In this document: positions 36,281-46,495 of the stretch, in pieces | Layout of the letters: the number at the start of each line of letters is the position of its first letter | Position numbering within the stretch: position 1 is the stretch's first letter | From: Streptomyces thermodiastaticus | GTDB taxonomy: Bacteria > Actinomycetota > Actinomycetes > Streptomycetales > Streptomycetaceae | DNA length: 49,670 bases | Direction of reading: 5' to 3' | Assembly: GCF_014656135.1 (NCBI RefSeq) | Contig: NZ_BNBV01000019.1 | Location: forward strand, 80,019-129,688 | The notes under the pieces: model-generated | What the model was told of the DNA's origin: nothing | The model's input: only the letters and a program-made list of their open reading frames with translations | The model's database searches: none | Made by a program: the position numbers and the translations under genes

Positions 36281-36296
36281 TACTGAACGGTAAGTA
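36281..36296. promoter_or_regulatory. Imperfect palindrome between DoxX-like and ligase genes
   Basis: TACTGAACGGTAAGTA is symmetric at 12 of 16 positions and has the look of a TetR-family operator. No TetR gene is in the window. Confidence 0.35.
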
Positions 36297-36398
36297 TGTG
36301 GCTGCGCCGGGGGCACCGGTCCGGCGGGCGGCGGGCCTTTGGAGGGAAAATCCGGCCGCGTCGGCGTGCGGTCGCACCACGCCGTTCACATTCCAGCC

Positions 36399-37382
36399 GT
36401 GACCCTCCCGCTGATCCCGCCCATGCTCGCCACGCCCGGCTCGCTCCCGCCGCCCGCGCAGGACTCCCGCTGGGCGTACGAGACCAAGCAGGACGGGCAG
36501 CGCGCGGTGGTCTATCTCGCCGGGGACGGCACCGTGGTGCTGCGCTCCCGGTCCGGGGAGGACATCACGGCCGCCTATCCCGAGCTGCGGCCGCTGGGCT
36601 CGGCCCTGGGCACCACGCCCGCGGTGCTGGACGGCGAGATCCTGGCGCTGGACGCGTCGGGCCGGGCGAGCTTCCAGCTGCTGCAGCAGCGCATGGGGCT
36701 GGCCCACGCCCCCGGCCGTGCACTCAGGCGGGCCGCGCAGACCCCCGTGCACCTGGTGCTGTTCGACGTGATGCACCTGGCCGGGCGGTCGCTGCTGGCG
36801 TGGCCCTACCACCGGCGCCGCGAGCGTCTTCAGGCGCTCGGGCTGCACGGGCCGCACTGGTCCACGCCCCGCGCCCTCGTCGGCCACGGCGAGCGGGCCC
36901 TGGCCGCCACCCGCGAGCACGGTCTGGAGGGTCTGGTGTGCAAGCGGCTGGACTCGGTGTACGAGCCGGGGGTGCGCTCACGGGCCTGGATCAAGATCCG
37001 CAACATGCGCAGCGAGGACGTGATCGTGGGCGGCTGGCTGCCGGGCAGGGGACGGCTGACGGGGCTGCCGGGCGCCGTGCTGGTCGGGCAGCGCGGCGGC
37101 GGCCGGCTGCGCTGCGTGGGCAGCGTGGGCACCGGCTGGAGCGAGGCGGAGCGCGCACAGCTGGCGGCGCTGCTCGCGGAGCTGGCGACGGACGTGTGCC
37201 CGTTCGATCCGGTGCCGACGGCACGCGGGGCGCACTGGGTGCTCCCCCGCCTGGTCGGCGAGGTGCGCTACAGCGTGCGGACCCGGGCGGGCCTGCTGCG
37301 CCAGCCGTCCTGGCTGCGGCTGCGCCCGGACCTGACCCCGGAGGAGTCGGCGGCGGACCTGCCGGACGACGCGGCGGGGTGA
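36399..37382 (+). CDS. ATP-dependent DNA ligase (LigC/LigD-ligase type)
   Basis: About 327 residues: an adenylation domain followed by an OB-fold. Motif I is YETKQDGQRAV with the nucleophile Lys at about residue 30; motif III-like VLFDVMHLAG, motif IV EGLVCKRLDS and motif V SRAWIKIRN follow. The C-terminal part GAVLVGQRGGGRLRCVGSVG is the OB-fold. It lacks the polymerase and nuclease domains of full LigD and no Ku gene is adjacent, so it may be a stand-alone repair ligase. The start is uncertain (GTG 36399 with no clear ribosome-binding site; TTG 36339 or GTG 36366 near GGAGGG are alternatives). Confidence 0.88.
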   Translation: MTLPLIPPMLATPGSLPPPAQDSRWAYETKQDGQRAVVYLAGDGTVVLRSRSGEDITAAYPELRPLGSALGTTPAVLDGEILALDASGRASFQLLQQRMGLAHAPGRALRRAAQTPVHLVLFDVMHLAGRSLLAWPYHRRRERLQALGLHGPHWSTPRALVGHGERALAATREHGLEGLVCKRLDSVYEPGVRSRAWIKIRNMRSEDVIVGGWLPGRGRLTGLPGAVLVGQRGGGRLRCVGSVGTGWSEAERAQLAALLAELATDVCPFDPVPTARGAHWVLPRLVGEVRYSVRTRAGLLRQPSWLRLRPDLTPEESAADLPDDAAG

Positions 37383-37410
37383 GGTGCGGCGGGCAGGTCC
37401 ACCCGGGTTC

Positions 37411-37445
37411 GCCGGCGCACGGACGCCGCCGCCGGCGCACGGACG
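37411..37445. repeat. 15-bp direct repeat between ligase and hemC
   Basis: GCCGGCGCACGGACG occurs at 37411-37425 and again at 37431-37445. Its role is unknown; possibly slippage in GC-rich DNA. Confidence 0.6.
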
Positions 37446-37502
37446 TCCGCGCGGCTCTGGGCGGCGCGCCCGCTGCGTGGGCGTCCTCCGCGCGGGTCTA
37501 TC

Positions 37503-38447
37503 GTGTCCCGCATGTCCGTCCCCGAACTGATCCGTATCGTCTCCCGTGACTCGCCGATGGCGCTGGCCCAGGTGGAGCGGGTCCGGGCCGAGCTGGCCGC
37601 GCTGCACCCCGGGGTGCGCACCGAGGTGGTCCCGGTGAAGACCACCGGCGACAAGTGGCTCGGCGAGCTGTCGAAGGTGGAAGGCAAGGGCGCCTTCACC
37701 AAGGAGGTCGACGCGGCGCTGCTGGCCGGTGAGGCCGACCTCGCGGTGCACTGCCTGAAGGACGTGCCGGCCGACCGGCCGCTGCCGGCGGGGACGACGT
37801 TCGCCGCGTTCCTGAAGCGGGACGACATCCGTGACGCGCTGGTGCATCCCGGCGGGCTCGGCCTGGACGAGCTGCCGCCCGGGACCCGGATCGGCACCTC
37901 CGCGGTGCGCCGGACCGCCCAGCTCGCGGCGACCCACCCGCACCTGACATGTGTGCCGTTCCGGGGCAACGCCAACCGCCGGCTGGACAAGCTCGCCGCC
38001 GGGGAGGCGGACGCGCTGCTGCTGGCCGTGTCGGGGCTGGAGCGCATCGGGCGGACGGACGTGATCAGCGAGGTGCTCTCCCCGGAGACGATGATGCCGC
38101 CGATCGGCGCGGGCATCCTCGCCCTGCAGTGCCGTGAGGACGACACGGACCTCATCGAGGCCGTCGCCGGGCTGGGCGACCCGGACACCCATCGCGCGGC
38201 CACCGCCGAGCGGATGTTCCTGCATGTGCTGCAGGGGCACTGCAACAGCCCGATCGCCGGCTACGCGCAGGTGGACCGCAGCGGTGAACTGTCGCTGCGG
38301 GCCTGTGTGTTCACCCCGGACGGCAAGACGCGGCTGAACGCCCACGAGTGGGCGGGCCGGCTGGATGCGGCCACGCTGGGCACCTCGGTCGCGGTGGCCC
38401 TGCTGCGGCAGGGCGCCCGCGAGATCATCGACGGCATCGCCCACTGA
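37503..38447 (+). CDS. hemC: Hydroxymethylbilane synthase (porphobilinogen deaminase)
   Basis: A 314-residue enzyme (311 from ATG 37512) that polymerises four porphobilinogens into hydroxymethylbilane for heme and corrinoid synthesis. Landmarks: RIVSRDSPMALAQVERVRAEL, VVPVKTTGDKW, KGAFTKEVDAALL, DLAVHCLKDVPAD, GTSAVRRTAQL, FRGNANRRLDKL, and the dipyrromethane-binding Cys at about 247 in LQGHCNSPIAGYA. The usual Streptomyces hemC sits with other hem genes; here no other heme gene is near, so this is probably a second copy. TATCGT just upstream of 37503 may be a -10 of a leaderless message. Confidence 0.93.
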   Translation: MSRMSVPELIRIVSRDSPMALAQVERVRAELAALHPGVRTEVVPVKTTGDKWLGELSKVEGKGAFTKEVDAALLAGEADLAVHCLKDVPADRPLPAGTTFAAFLKRDDIRDALVHPGGLGLDELPPGTRIGTSAVRRTAQLAATHPHLTCVPFRGNANRRLDKLAAGEADALLLAVSGLERIGRTDVISEVLSPETMMPPIGAGILALQCREDDTDLIEAVAGLGDPDTHRAATAERMFLHVLQGHCNSPIAGYAQVDRSGELSLRACVFTPDGKTRLNAHEWAGRLDAATLGTSVAVALLRQGAREIIDGIAH

Positions 38448-38494
38448 GACGCGCCCGGTCCGGCCGCTCCCGGCGGCGGGCGGGCCGGCCGGGG

Positions 38495-39025
38495 TCAGCC
38501 GGCGGTGCCCGGCCCGGACTGGTCGCGCAGGAAGTCGGCGACCTGGTGCGCCAGCTCGCCCTGGCCGCCGCAGCCCGCGGCGTTCGCCCCGACGGTCTCC
38601 TCGAGCACGCCGATGCCGCCGGTCCACAGCCGGCGGTCGGTCCACTCGTCGTCGACGCGCAGCTGGATCTGGACGTCGACGAGGGCGAGGGAGGTCTCCG
38701 GGGCCGCCGCGTACAGCACCGCGGTGGCACGGCGCAGCGGGTAGAGGTCGTAGCCCTCGATGAACTGCGAGCTGCGCCAGTCGACGAAGGCCGCCTCGCC
38801 GTCCGGGCCGGTCCGCACGTCGATCTGGCCGTCCTCCAGGTGGATGCCGCAGGGGCGGGAGCCGCGGTTCTCGGCGGTGATCCGAAGACGGAAGTACGTC
38901 AGCCCTTCGGCGGCGTCGTCGCGTCCGCGCGGCGGCTCGGCCGGCTCCAGCCGGTGGACGCGGACCCGCAGACCGGCATGCTCGTCGTACTCATGCCAGT
39001 CACCGACCACGTTCGGCTCGTACAC
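38495..39025 (-). CDS. Conserved Streptomyces protein of unknown function
   Basis: A 176-residue soluble protein starting MYEPNVVGDWHEYDEHAGLR. The middle has a beta-rich, immunoglobulin-like feel (TYFRLRITAENRGSRPCGIH, DGQIDVRTGPDGEAAFVDWR), and the end has TGGIGVLEETVGANAAGCGG then HQVADFLRDQ. I recognise no named domain, signal peptide or membrane segment. It converges on hemC 47 bases away. A palindrome TGATC-GGT-GATCA at 39125-39137 lies 100 bases upstream. Confidence 0.7.
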   Translation of the reverse strand: MYEPNVVGDWHEYDEHAGLRVRVHRLEPAEPPRGRDDAAEGLTYFRLRITAENRGSRPCGIHLEDGQIDVRTGPDGEAAFVDWRSSQFIEGYDLYPLRRATAVLYAAAPETSLALVDVQIQLRVDDEWTDRRLWTGGIGVLEETVGANAAGCGGQGELAHQVADFLRDQSGPGTAG

Positions 39026-39173
39026 AGTCCACCTCTCGACTACTGGAAGCTGCTTCCTATCCGGGCGCCGAGCGGACTGTCAAATGAACCGAATGCGGCG
39101 TGTTCCCGTGATGTGACCGTCAGGTGATCGGTGATCAAGCCGTGCGCTGGACAAACCCTTTCCGCGGACCGGT

Positions 39174-39211
39174 GTGCGGTCCCGGCCGGTGCCGTGGCCG
39201 GGGTGCCGCAC
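39174..39211 (-). terminator. Terminator of the marR-ABC operon
   Basis: GTGCGG and CCCGGCC pair with GGCCGGG and CCGCAC around a small internal loop, 20 bases after the permease stop. Confidence 0.5.
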
Positions 39212-39230
39212 ATCACTCCGTTCGGCGCAC

Positions 39231-40091
39231 TCACCGGGCGAGCCGGCCCAGCAGCGAGGAGGCCGCGGTGATGCCGAGCGCGGCGGCCAGGACGAGGACG
39301 GCGAAGTCGAGGGCCAGGTGGGCGGAGGTGCCAAGGAGCAGACCGCGCAGCGCGTCGACCTGGTAGCTGAGCGGGTTGGCCTTGCTGACGGCCTGCAGCC
39401 AGCCGGGCATGACGGCCACCGGGTACAGGGCGTTGGAGCCGAAGAACAGCGGCATGGTGATCGCCTGGCCGATGCCCATCAGCCGGTCGCGGCTGAGCAC
39501 GATCCCGGCGATGGTCATCGACAGGCAGGAGAAGAACGCCGAGCCGAGGATCACGGCCGCGGCGACCCCCAGCAGCCGCAGCGGGTTCCAGGTCATCGCG
39601 ACCCCGAGCAGCGCGGCGATGACGATCACGACGACCGCCTGGACCAGCGACTTCACGCCCGCCGCGAACGCCTTGCCGGTGACCAGGGCCGAGCGCGGGG
39701 TCGGGGTCACCAGCAGCTTGTTGAGCACGCCCGCGTCGCGTTCCCAGATGATCTGGATGCCGTAGAAGATGGCGATGAACATCGCGGACTGGGCGATGAT
39801 GCCGGGCGCCATGAAGTCCAGGTACGGGATGCCGCCCGTGGGGATCGCCCGGATCCGGGTGAAGGTCTGCCCGAAGATCAGCAGCCACAGCGCGGGCTGG
39901 ACGGCGCGGGTGTACAGCTCGGTGCGGTCGTGGCGCAGTTTCTGCAGCTCCACCGCGCACATGGCGCCGATGCGGGCGGGCAGCAGCCGCCAGCCGGGGC
40001 GAGGCGCGGGTGCCCGCACGAGCAGACCGATGCCGTCGCCGGCGACGCGGTCAGCCGAGGCGCTGGGCGGTGCGGCGGGTGCTTCGGACAT
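39231..40091 (-). CDS. ABC-2 type exporter permease (DrrB-like)
   Basis: A 286-residue membrane subunit with six helices. ABC-2 features: LRHDRTELYTRAVQPALWLL at the first helix, GIPYLDFMAPGIIAQSAMFI (the family signature region), LLVTPTPRSALVTGKAF and LSMTIAGIVLSRDRLMGIGQ. It pairs with the upstream ATPase to export a hydrophobic drug or lipid-like compound. The start at 40091 follows AGGAGA, and it overlaps the end of the ATPase gene by 41 bases, so the two are translationally linked. Confidence 0.92.
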   Translation of the reverse strand: MSEAPAAPPSASADRVAGDGIGLLVRAPAPRPGWRLLPARIGAMCAVELQKLRHDRTELYTRAVQPALWLLIFGQTFTRIRAIPTGGIPYLDFMAPGIIAQSAMFIAIFYGIQIIWERDAGVLNKLLVTPTPRSALVTGKAFAAGVKSLVQAVVVIVIAALLGVAMTWNPLRLLGVAAAVILGSAFFSCLSMTIAGIVLSRDRLMGIGQAITMPLFFGSNALYPVAVMPGWLQAVSKANPLSYQVDALRGLLLGTSAHLALDFAVLVLAAALGITAASSLLGRLAR

Positions 40092-40914
40092 CGCGGAAAT
40101 CTCCTGAGGTGTCGTCGAGGCCGCTGCCGGCCACGTCACGGAACACGTCCTCCAGCGTCGGATCGCCGGCGGCCGTCTCGCCCCGGGCGCGGCGCCGCTC
40201 GGCCAGGCCTCGGCGCAGCTCGGCCGGGGTGCCCAGGGCGCGGATCCGGCCGCGGTGCATCAGGGCGACCCGGTCGCAGTACTGGTCGGCCTCGTCCATG
40301 TAGTGGGTGGTGACCAGGACGGTCATGCCGGTGGCGGCGCGTACGGCGTTGATGTGCTCCCACACGCCGGTGCGGGCGATGGGATCCAGGCCGATCGTCG
40401 GCTCGTCGAGGATCAGCAGGCGGGGTGCGCTGACCAGGGCCTGGGCCAGTTCCAGGCGGCGGACCATGCCGCCGGAGTAGGTCTTGGCCAGGCGGTCGGC
40501 GGCGTCGGTGAGGTTCACGGCGGCCAGCGCCTGGGCGACGCGGTCGGCCCTCTCGCGGCGCGGGACGTCGAAGACGCGGGCGAACAGGGTGACGTTCTCC
40601 CGGCCGGTGAGGCCGGCGTCGGCGGACAGCTGCTGGGGCACGTAGCCGAGCAGGCGGCGCACGGCCATGCGGTCCACGGCCGGGTCGTGGCCGAAGACGC
40701 GGACCTGGCCGGCGGGGACCGGCAGGAGCGTGGTGATGCAGCGGATCGCGGTGGTCTTGCCGGCGCCGTTCGGTCCGAGCAGCCCGAACACCTCCCCCTG
40801 CCGCACGGACAGGTCCAGGCCGTCGACGGCGCGGGTGTCGCCGAAGGCGTGGACGAGTCCGGTGCAGGTGACGGCGTCGGGGCCGGCCGGCCGGTCCGTG
40901 GGGTCGCAGGTCAT
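40051..40914 (-). CDS. ABC exporter ATP-binding protein (DrrA-like)
   Basis: A 287-residue ATPase. Walker A is GPNGAGKTTAIR, the signature is YSGGMVRRLELAQALV, Walker B is LLILDEPTIGLDP, and the switch His is in VLVTTHYMDEADQY. The C-terminal extension (LAERRRARGETAAGDPTLED then VFRDV) is typical of daunorubicin-resistance-type ATPases. The start codon overlaps the stop of the upstream marR-like gene (ATGA), making a three-gene operon regulator-ATPase-permease for drug export or resistance. Confidence 0.95.
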   Translation of the reverse strand: MTCDPTDRPAGPDAVTCTGLVHAFGDTRAVDGLDLSVRQGEVFGLLGPNGAGKTTAIRCITTLLPVPAGQVRVFGHDPAVDRMAVRRLLGYVPQQLSADAGLTGRENVTLFARVFDVPRRERADRVAQALAAVNLTDAADRLAKTYSGGMVRRLELAQALVSAPRLLILDEPTIGLDPIARTGVWEHINAVRAATGMTVLVTTHYMDEADQYCDRVALMHRGRIRALGTPAELRRGLAERRRARGETAAGDPTLEDVFRDVAGSGLDDTSGDFRDVRSTRRTAQRLG

Positions 40915-41366
40915 GGGCGGTCGGTCTCCTCGCGTAGGTTCTCGGCCAGCCGGCGCAGGGCGGGGATCGCCGCGCGCAGCGCCTCCTGGTCCGCCGCCTC
41001 CAGCCGTTCGACCTGGCGGCGCACCAGCGCGGCGCGGCGTTCGCGCCAGTTCGTCAGCCGCGCTCCGGCCGCCTCGGTCAGGCTCAGACGTGCGGCCCGC
41101 CGGTCGGCAAGGTCCGTCCGGCGGATCAGCTGCCCGTCCCTCACCAGCTGGTTGACCAGCGTGGACACGCTGTTCCCGGCCAGGTGCAGTTCCTTGGCCG
41201 CCTCCGAGATGCCGATGCCGGGCCGGGACTCGACCAGGCGCAGCAGCTCGATCTCGGCGCCGCTCGGACGGGTGCCGCTCGACCCGGCGCGCAGTCGGCG
41301 GCGGAGCGAGCGCTGCAGGGCGCTGAGCGTGTCGGCCAGTTCCTCGGCGTACGACGGGGCCTCCAT
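40911..41366 (-). CDS. MarR-family regulator of the ABC exporter operon
   Basis: A 151-residue winged-helix protein. The winged helix runs from about residue 33 to 100 (SGAEIELLRLVESRPGIGIS, EAAKELHLAGNSVSTLVNQL, VRDGQLIRRTDLADRRAARL with the wing DRR), followed by a dimerisation helix. It probably represses its own operon and is released by the exported compound. A perfect inverted repeat at 41376-41398 lies 9 bases upstream of its start codon and includes its ribosome-binding site, GAGGTAA. The first gene of the operon. Confidence 0.93.
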   Translation of the reverse strand: MEAPSYAEELADTLSALQRSLRRRLRAGSSGTRPSGAEIELLRLVESRPGIGISEAAKELHLAGNSVSTLVNQLVRDGQLIRRTDLADRRAARLSLTEAAGARLTNWRERRAALVRRQVERLEAADQEALRAAIPALRRLAENLREETDRP

Positions 41367-41375
41367 GCGCGGCAG

Positions 41376-41398
41376 ATTACCTCTGTAGCAGAGGTAAT
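41376..41398. promoter_or_regulatory. MarR operator
   Basis: Perfect 10-bp arms ATTACCTCTG and CAGAGGTAAT around TAG, centred 21 bases from the marR start codon. The arm spacing and symmetry are typical of MarR-family sites. Confidence 0.8.
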
Positions 41399-41573
41399 GA
41401 CCATGACCGACGGTCAAAGAGACGGTCAAGACGTGCGACGGCAACGCACCCTCGGGCCCGCGCGGGCGGCCGACGCAGGCACGACGGCGCCGCGCACCGG
41501 TGTGCACACCTGTTCCGCCCGGGCGGCACAGCGGAGCCACCCGGTCGCACCGTGTCACCGAAATGCGCCGTTT

Positions 41574-41599
41574 GTTTCGGAATCTCCCGGTTCGGGAAT
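41574..41599 (+). promoter_or_regulatory. Possible SigB-type promoter of the second sigma gene
   Basis: GTTT at 41574-41577, 16 bases, then GGGAAT at 41594-41599. This matches the SigB-group pattern with one change in the -10 (GGGAAT for GGGTAT). It would give a leader of about 130 bases. The rest of 41399-41736 shows nothing further. Confidence 0.4.
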
Positions 41600-41736
41600 G
41601 CGCTCTTCAGTGCTTCGGACAGGAGGCACGTCCGTGGGAGCCGGCGCGCCGGGCCCCGATGCCTCTCCGGAAGGTCCGAGCCGCGCGCCTCCCATGGTGT
41701 CCGTCCATCCAGCACCTGCTGAGGGAGGCGCATTGC

Positions 41737-42528
41737 ATGCGTACCACCGGCAGAACGAGGACCCATCCGCACGACGACGCCCCGGATACCGCGGCGGCGT
41801 TCGAGCGCTTGGCACGCCTGCCCGACGGGCCCGAGCGCAAGGCGCTGCGCGACGAGCTGGTCCGGGTGTGGCTGCCGATGGCCGAACGGATCGCCGTCCG
41901 TTTCCGGGGACGCGGCGAAGCCCTGGAGGACCTGTACCAGGTGGCGGCGCTCGGCCTGGTCAAGGCCGTCGACCACTATGATCCCCGGCGCGGCTACGCG
42001 TTCGAGGCCTACGCGGTACCCACTGTCACCGGGGAGATCAAACGGCACTTCCGCGACCACATGTGGACCCTGCACGTGCCGCGCCGGGTGCAGGATCTGC
42101 GCAACCGGGTGCGGCGGGCGGCGAAGGAGCTGGCGCAGACGACGCCGGGCCGGGTGCCGACCATCGCCGAGATCGCCGCGTACACCCACCTGAGCGAGAG
42201 CGACGTGCGCACCGGCATGGAGGCGTTGGACTGCTTCGCCGCGCTGTCGCTGGAGGCGGAGGTCCCCGGCACCGACGGCTATGCGCTCGGTGACGGGCTG
42301 GGCGAGTCCGACCCCGGCTACGACCTGGTGGTCGACCGGGTGGCGGTCCGGCCCTGCCTGGAGGCTCTGCCGGAGCGCGAACGCACCATCCTGTACCTGC
42401 GCTTCTTCCAAGGTATGACGCAGAGCCGGATCGCCCAGCAGCTCGGCATCTCGCAGATGCACGTCTCCCGCCTGCTCAGCGGCTGCTTCGCCCAGCTGCG
42501 CGAGGAACTGCTCGCCGAGACACGCTGA
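41737..42528 (+). CDS. RNA polymerase sigma factor, SigB/SigF/SigG family (second copy)
   Basis: A 263-residue group 3 sigma factor. Region 2: LPMAERIAVRFRGRGEALED, LYQVAALGLVKAVDHYDPRR, FEAYAVPTVTGEIKRHFRDH. Region 3: HVPRRVQDLRNRVRRAAKEL and RVPTIAEIAAYTHLSESDVR. Region 4: ERERTILYLRFFQGMTQSRI and the helix-turn-helix QLGISQMHVSRLLSGCFAQL. The start at 41737 follows GAGGGAGG. It is shorter at the N-terminus than the copy at 7933-8778. No anti-sigma gene is next to it. Confidence 0.93.
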   Translation: MRTTGRTRTHPHDDAPDTAAAFERLARLPDGPERKALRDELVRVWLPMAERIAVRFRGRGEALEDLYQVAALGLVKAVDHYDPRRGYAFEAYAVPTVTGEIKRHFRDHMWTLHVPRRVQDLRNRVRRAAKELAQTTPGRVPTIAEIAAYTHLSESDVRTGMEALDCFAALSLEAEVPGTDGYALGDGLGESDPGYDLVVDRVAVRPCLEALPERERTILYLRFFQGMTQSRIAQQLGISQMHVSRLLSGCFAQLREELLAETR

Positions 42529-42643
42529 GCACGACGGTGACGTGACGGCGGCATCCGGAGGGTACTCGGCAGGCGGCCGCAGGGGTGTGGTCGGACACTG
42601 GTACAGGACCGGTGGCCACCGGTGGACGAGACCAGGACGTGTG

Positions 42644-43444
42644 ATGAACCACGACAAACCCTCCAGCCGCGGCACCGGCGTGGTCTCCACCCATGCCGTG
42701 TGCGGCGCCCCCTGCTGGGTCAGCCTGACCAGTCGCGATCTGCAGGGTACACAGGACTTCTACCAGGCGGTGCTGGGCTGGCAGTGGCGCAGGGCCCGGC
42801 TCGGCGACCGCTTCCGGATCGCCCTGGTGGACGGTGCTCCCATCGCCGGGATCGCGGCGGTGGCCTCGATGTGGCACATGGCGGTCGCCTGGACGCCGTA
42901 CTTCGCGGTGCCCAGCGCCGACCAGGCCGTCGCCCGGGTGCAGGAACGCGGCGGCACCGCGGCGGTGGGCCCGATCTCCCTGCCGCCCGGGCGGGCCGCG
43001 CTGCTGGCCGACCGGGACGGCGCCACCTTCGGTGTGTGGGAGGGCGAGCTGTTCACCGACTGGGAGACCTGGCGCAAGGCCGCACCGGCCTTCATCCGGC
43101 TGCACACGCGCGACGCCTTCGACGCCGCGATCTTCTACGGCGAGGTGCTGGACTGGGCCGCGGAACGGCCCGGCTGCGTCGAGGTCCGCTACGAGGGCGA
43201 CGAGGTGGTGCTGCGCAGCCACGGGCAGCTCATGGCCCGCATCGAGTCCGGGGCGCTGGAGTCGGCGCCCGATCCGACGATCCGGCCGCACTGGCAGATC
43301 CACTTCCGGGTCGCCGACGTGGCCGCCTGCGCCCGGGCGGCGGAGTGCCACGGCGGCAGCGTGCTGCGCGAGGACGCCGAGGAGGCCGTGCTCCGGGACG
43401 CCGACGGCGCCCAGTTCACGGTGACGTCCCGGCGCGAGGCCTGA
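42644..43444 (+). CDS. VOC-family (glyoxalase-like) two-domain protein
   Basis: A 266-residue protein with two VOC modules of about 120 residues each. The first runs from CWVSLTSRDLQGTQDFYQAV, with VLGWQW and TPYFAVPSADQAVARVQERG, to LLADRDGATFGVWE. The second runs from FIRLHTRDAFDAAIFYGEVL, with DWAAE, to AVLRDADGAQFTVTS. Related actinobacterial proteins are hydroxylases, lyases or resistance proteins; the metal ligands are not certain, so the function is unassigned. The start at 42644 has AGGACG upstream. A GGGTAC at 42559-42564 might be part of a SigB-type promoter, but its -35 is poor. Confidence 0.88.
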   Translation: MNHDKPSSRGTGVVSTHAVCGAPCWVSLTSRDLQGTQDFYQAVLGWQWRRARLGDRFRIALVDGAPIAGIAAVASMWHMAVAWTPYFAVPSADQAVARVQERGGTAAVGPISLPPGRAALLADRDGATFGVWEGELFTDWETWRKAAPAFIRLHTRDAFDAAIFYGEVLDWAAERPGCVEVRYEGDEVVLRSHGQLMARIESGALESAPDPTIRPHWQIHFRVADVAACARAAECHGGSVLREDAEEAVLRDADGAQFTVTSRREA

Positions 43445-43508
43445 GCCGCCCCGCGTGCCCGGCCGCCCCGGGCCCGGCCCCGCGGGCGGCGCGCACCCGA
43501 GGCCCTGC

Positions 43509-45652
<2,144 letters not shown>

Positions 45653-45656
<4 letters not shown>

Positions 45657-46165
45657 CGGGACTGCTCCAGCAGTTCGCGCGGTGCGCCGGCGGGTGAGGC
45701 CAGCACGGTGACCGGCAGCTCCCGGGGTGTCTGCAGGCCCTCGCTCAGCGCCGGCTCCGGAGCCTTGGCGACCAGCGGGACACGCACACCGGCGCGGGCC
45801 CGCTGCGAGAACCAGATGATCTTGCTGCCGGTCGCGGAGGCGCAGCACCCCCAGCCGTCGCTGGTCGCCGCGATGCGGGCCAGGCAGCCGCGCAGGTCCT
45901 GGTGGGGACGCAGGTCCTGGTTGTTCTCCGCGACGGCGGTGATGAGATGCTGCCCGGTCCACCACATCTCGACCGAGGTGTGCTTGTCCCGGGCGTGCTC
46001 GTCGATGGCCCTCAGCAGCAGCTCGGCGCCACCGCACACGGGCTCGACGAGGTCCTCCAGATCCCAGAACCTGAGGTGTGCGGCCAGGATGCGCCTGACC
46101 TGTCCGACCCGTTCCGGGCTGACTTCCACGTCGAGGTGGTAGTAGCAGGGCACTGCGGTCTTCAT
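45653..46165 (-). CDS. Degenerate RsbW-like (HATPase-fold) regulator coupled to glgX
   Basis: A 170-residue protein starting MKTAVPCYYHLDVEVSPERV after GAGGAG. The first about 130 residues have the layout of stand-alone histidine-kinase-like ATPases of the RsbW/anti-sigma type: VGQVRRILAAHLRFWDLEDL, an N-box-like CGGAELLLRAIDEHARD, and a G-box-like TAVAENNQDLRP. The usual ELVTNAxxH and DxGxG residues are altered, so ATP binding may be weak or lost. The last about 40 residues are Pro/Ala-rich. It overlaps glgX by four bases. A role in controlling the debranching enzyme or a sigma factor is inference only. Confidence 0.7.
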
Positions 46166-46495
46166 CGTCGTGGCTCCTCACCGGCGTCACCCGCGCTCCT
46201 CGAGGCTCTCACCGAGCCCCGCCTCCGAGCACGGAGCGTGAGCACATGTTGCCTCTGAGTCAGATCCACAGTGCGGGCGCTACGCCATTCGTGCAACCTG
46301 AGCGGCGGCGGGAGAGGTGCGGACAGTCGGGTGATGTCACGGAAGATCCAACAGGACGCTGGGTGCTCGACCAGGCACCATGAGTGAAAGTCTCGAGCGC
46401 CGTGAACGGCGACCGCGCCCCGTCGTGCCCGCGGCCGCCGTCCCGACCGTCGGGGAAACGTGCCCATCGAGCGCTCTCGAAAGGTGAACGGCGCC
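46166..46495. other. Divergent region between ATPase-like and DUF5133 genes
   Basis: No convincing gene; an ATG at 46380 opens a 35-codon ORF without a ribosome-binding site. TTGCAC on the minus strand near 46290 is a possible -35 for the glgX operon. The palindrome GAGCGCTC near 46463-46480 precedes the DUF5133 start. Confidence 0.3.

Noticed and set aside
42559..42564. GGGTAC as SigB-type -10 for the VOC gene
   Set aside because: The best upstream element (ACGT at 16 bases) misses the essential G, so I do not call a promoter.
46380..46487. 35-codon ORF before the second DUF5133 gene
   Set aside because: No ribosome-binding site, biased composition, no family likeness.
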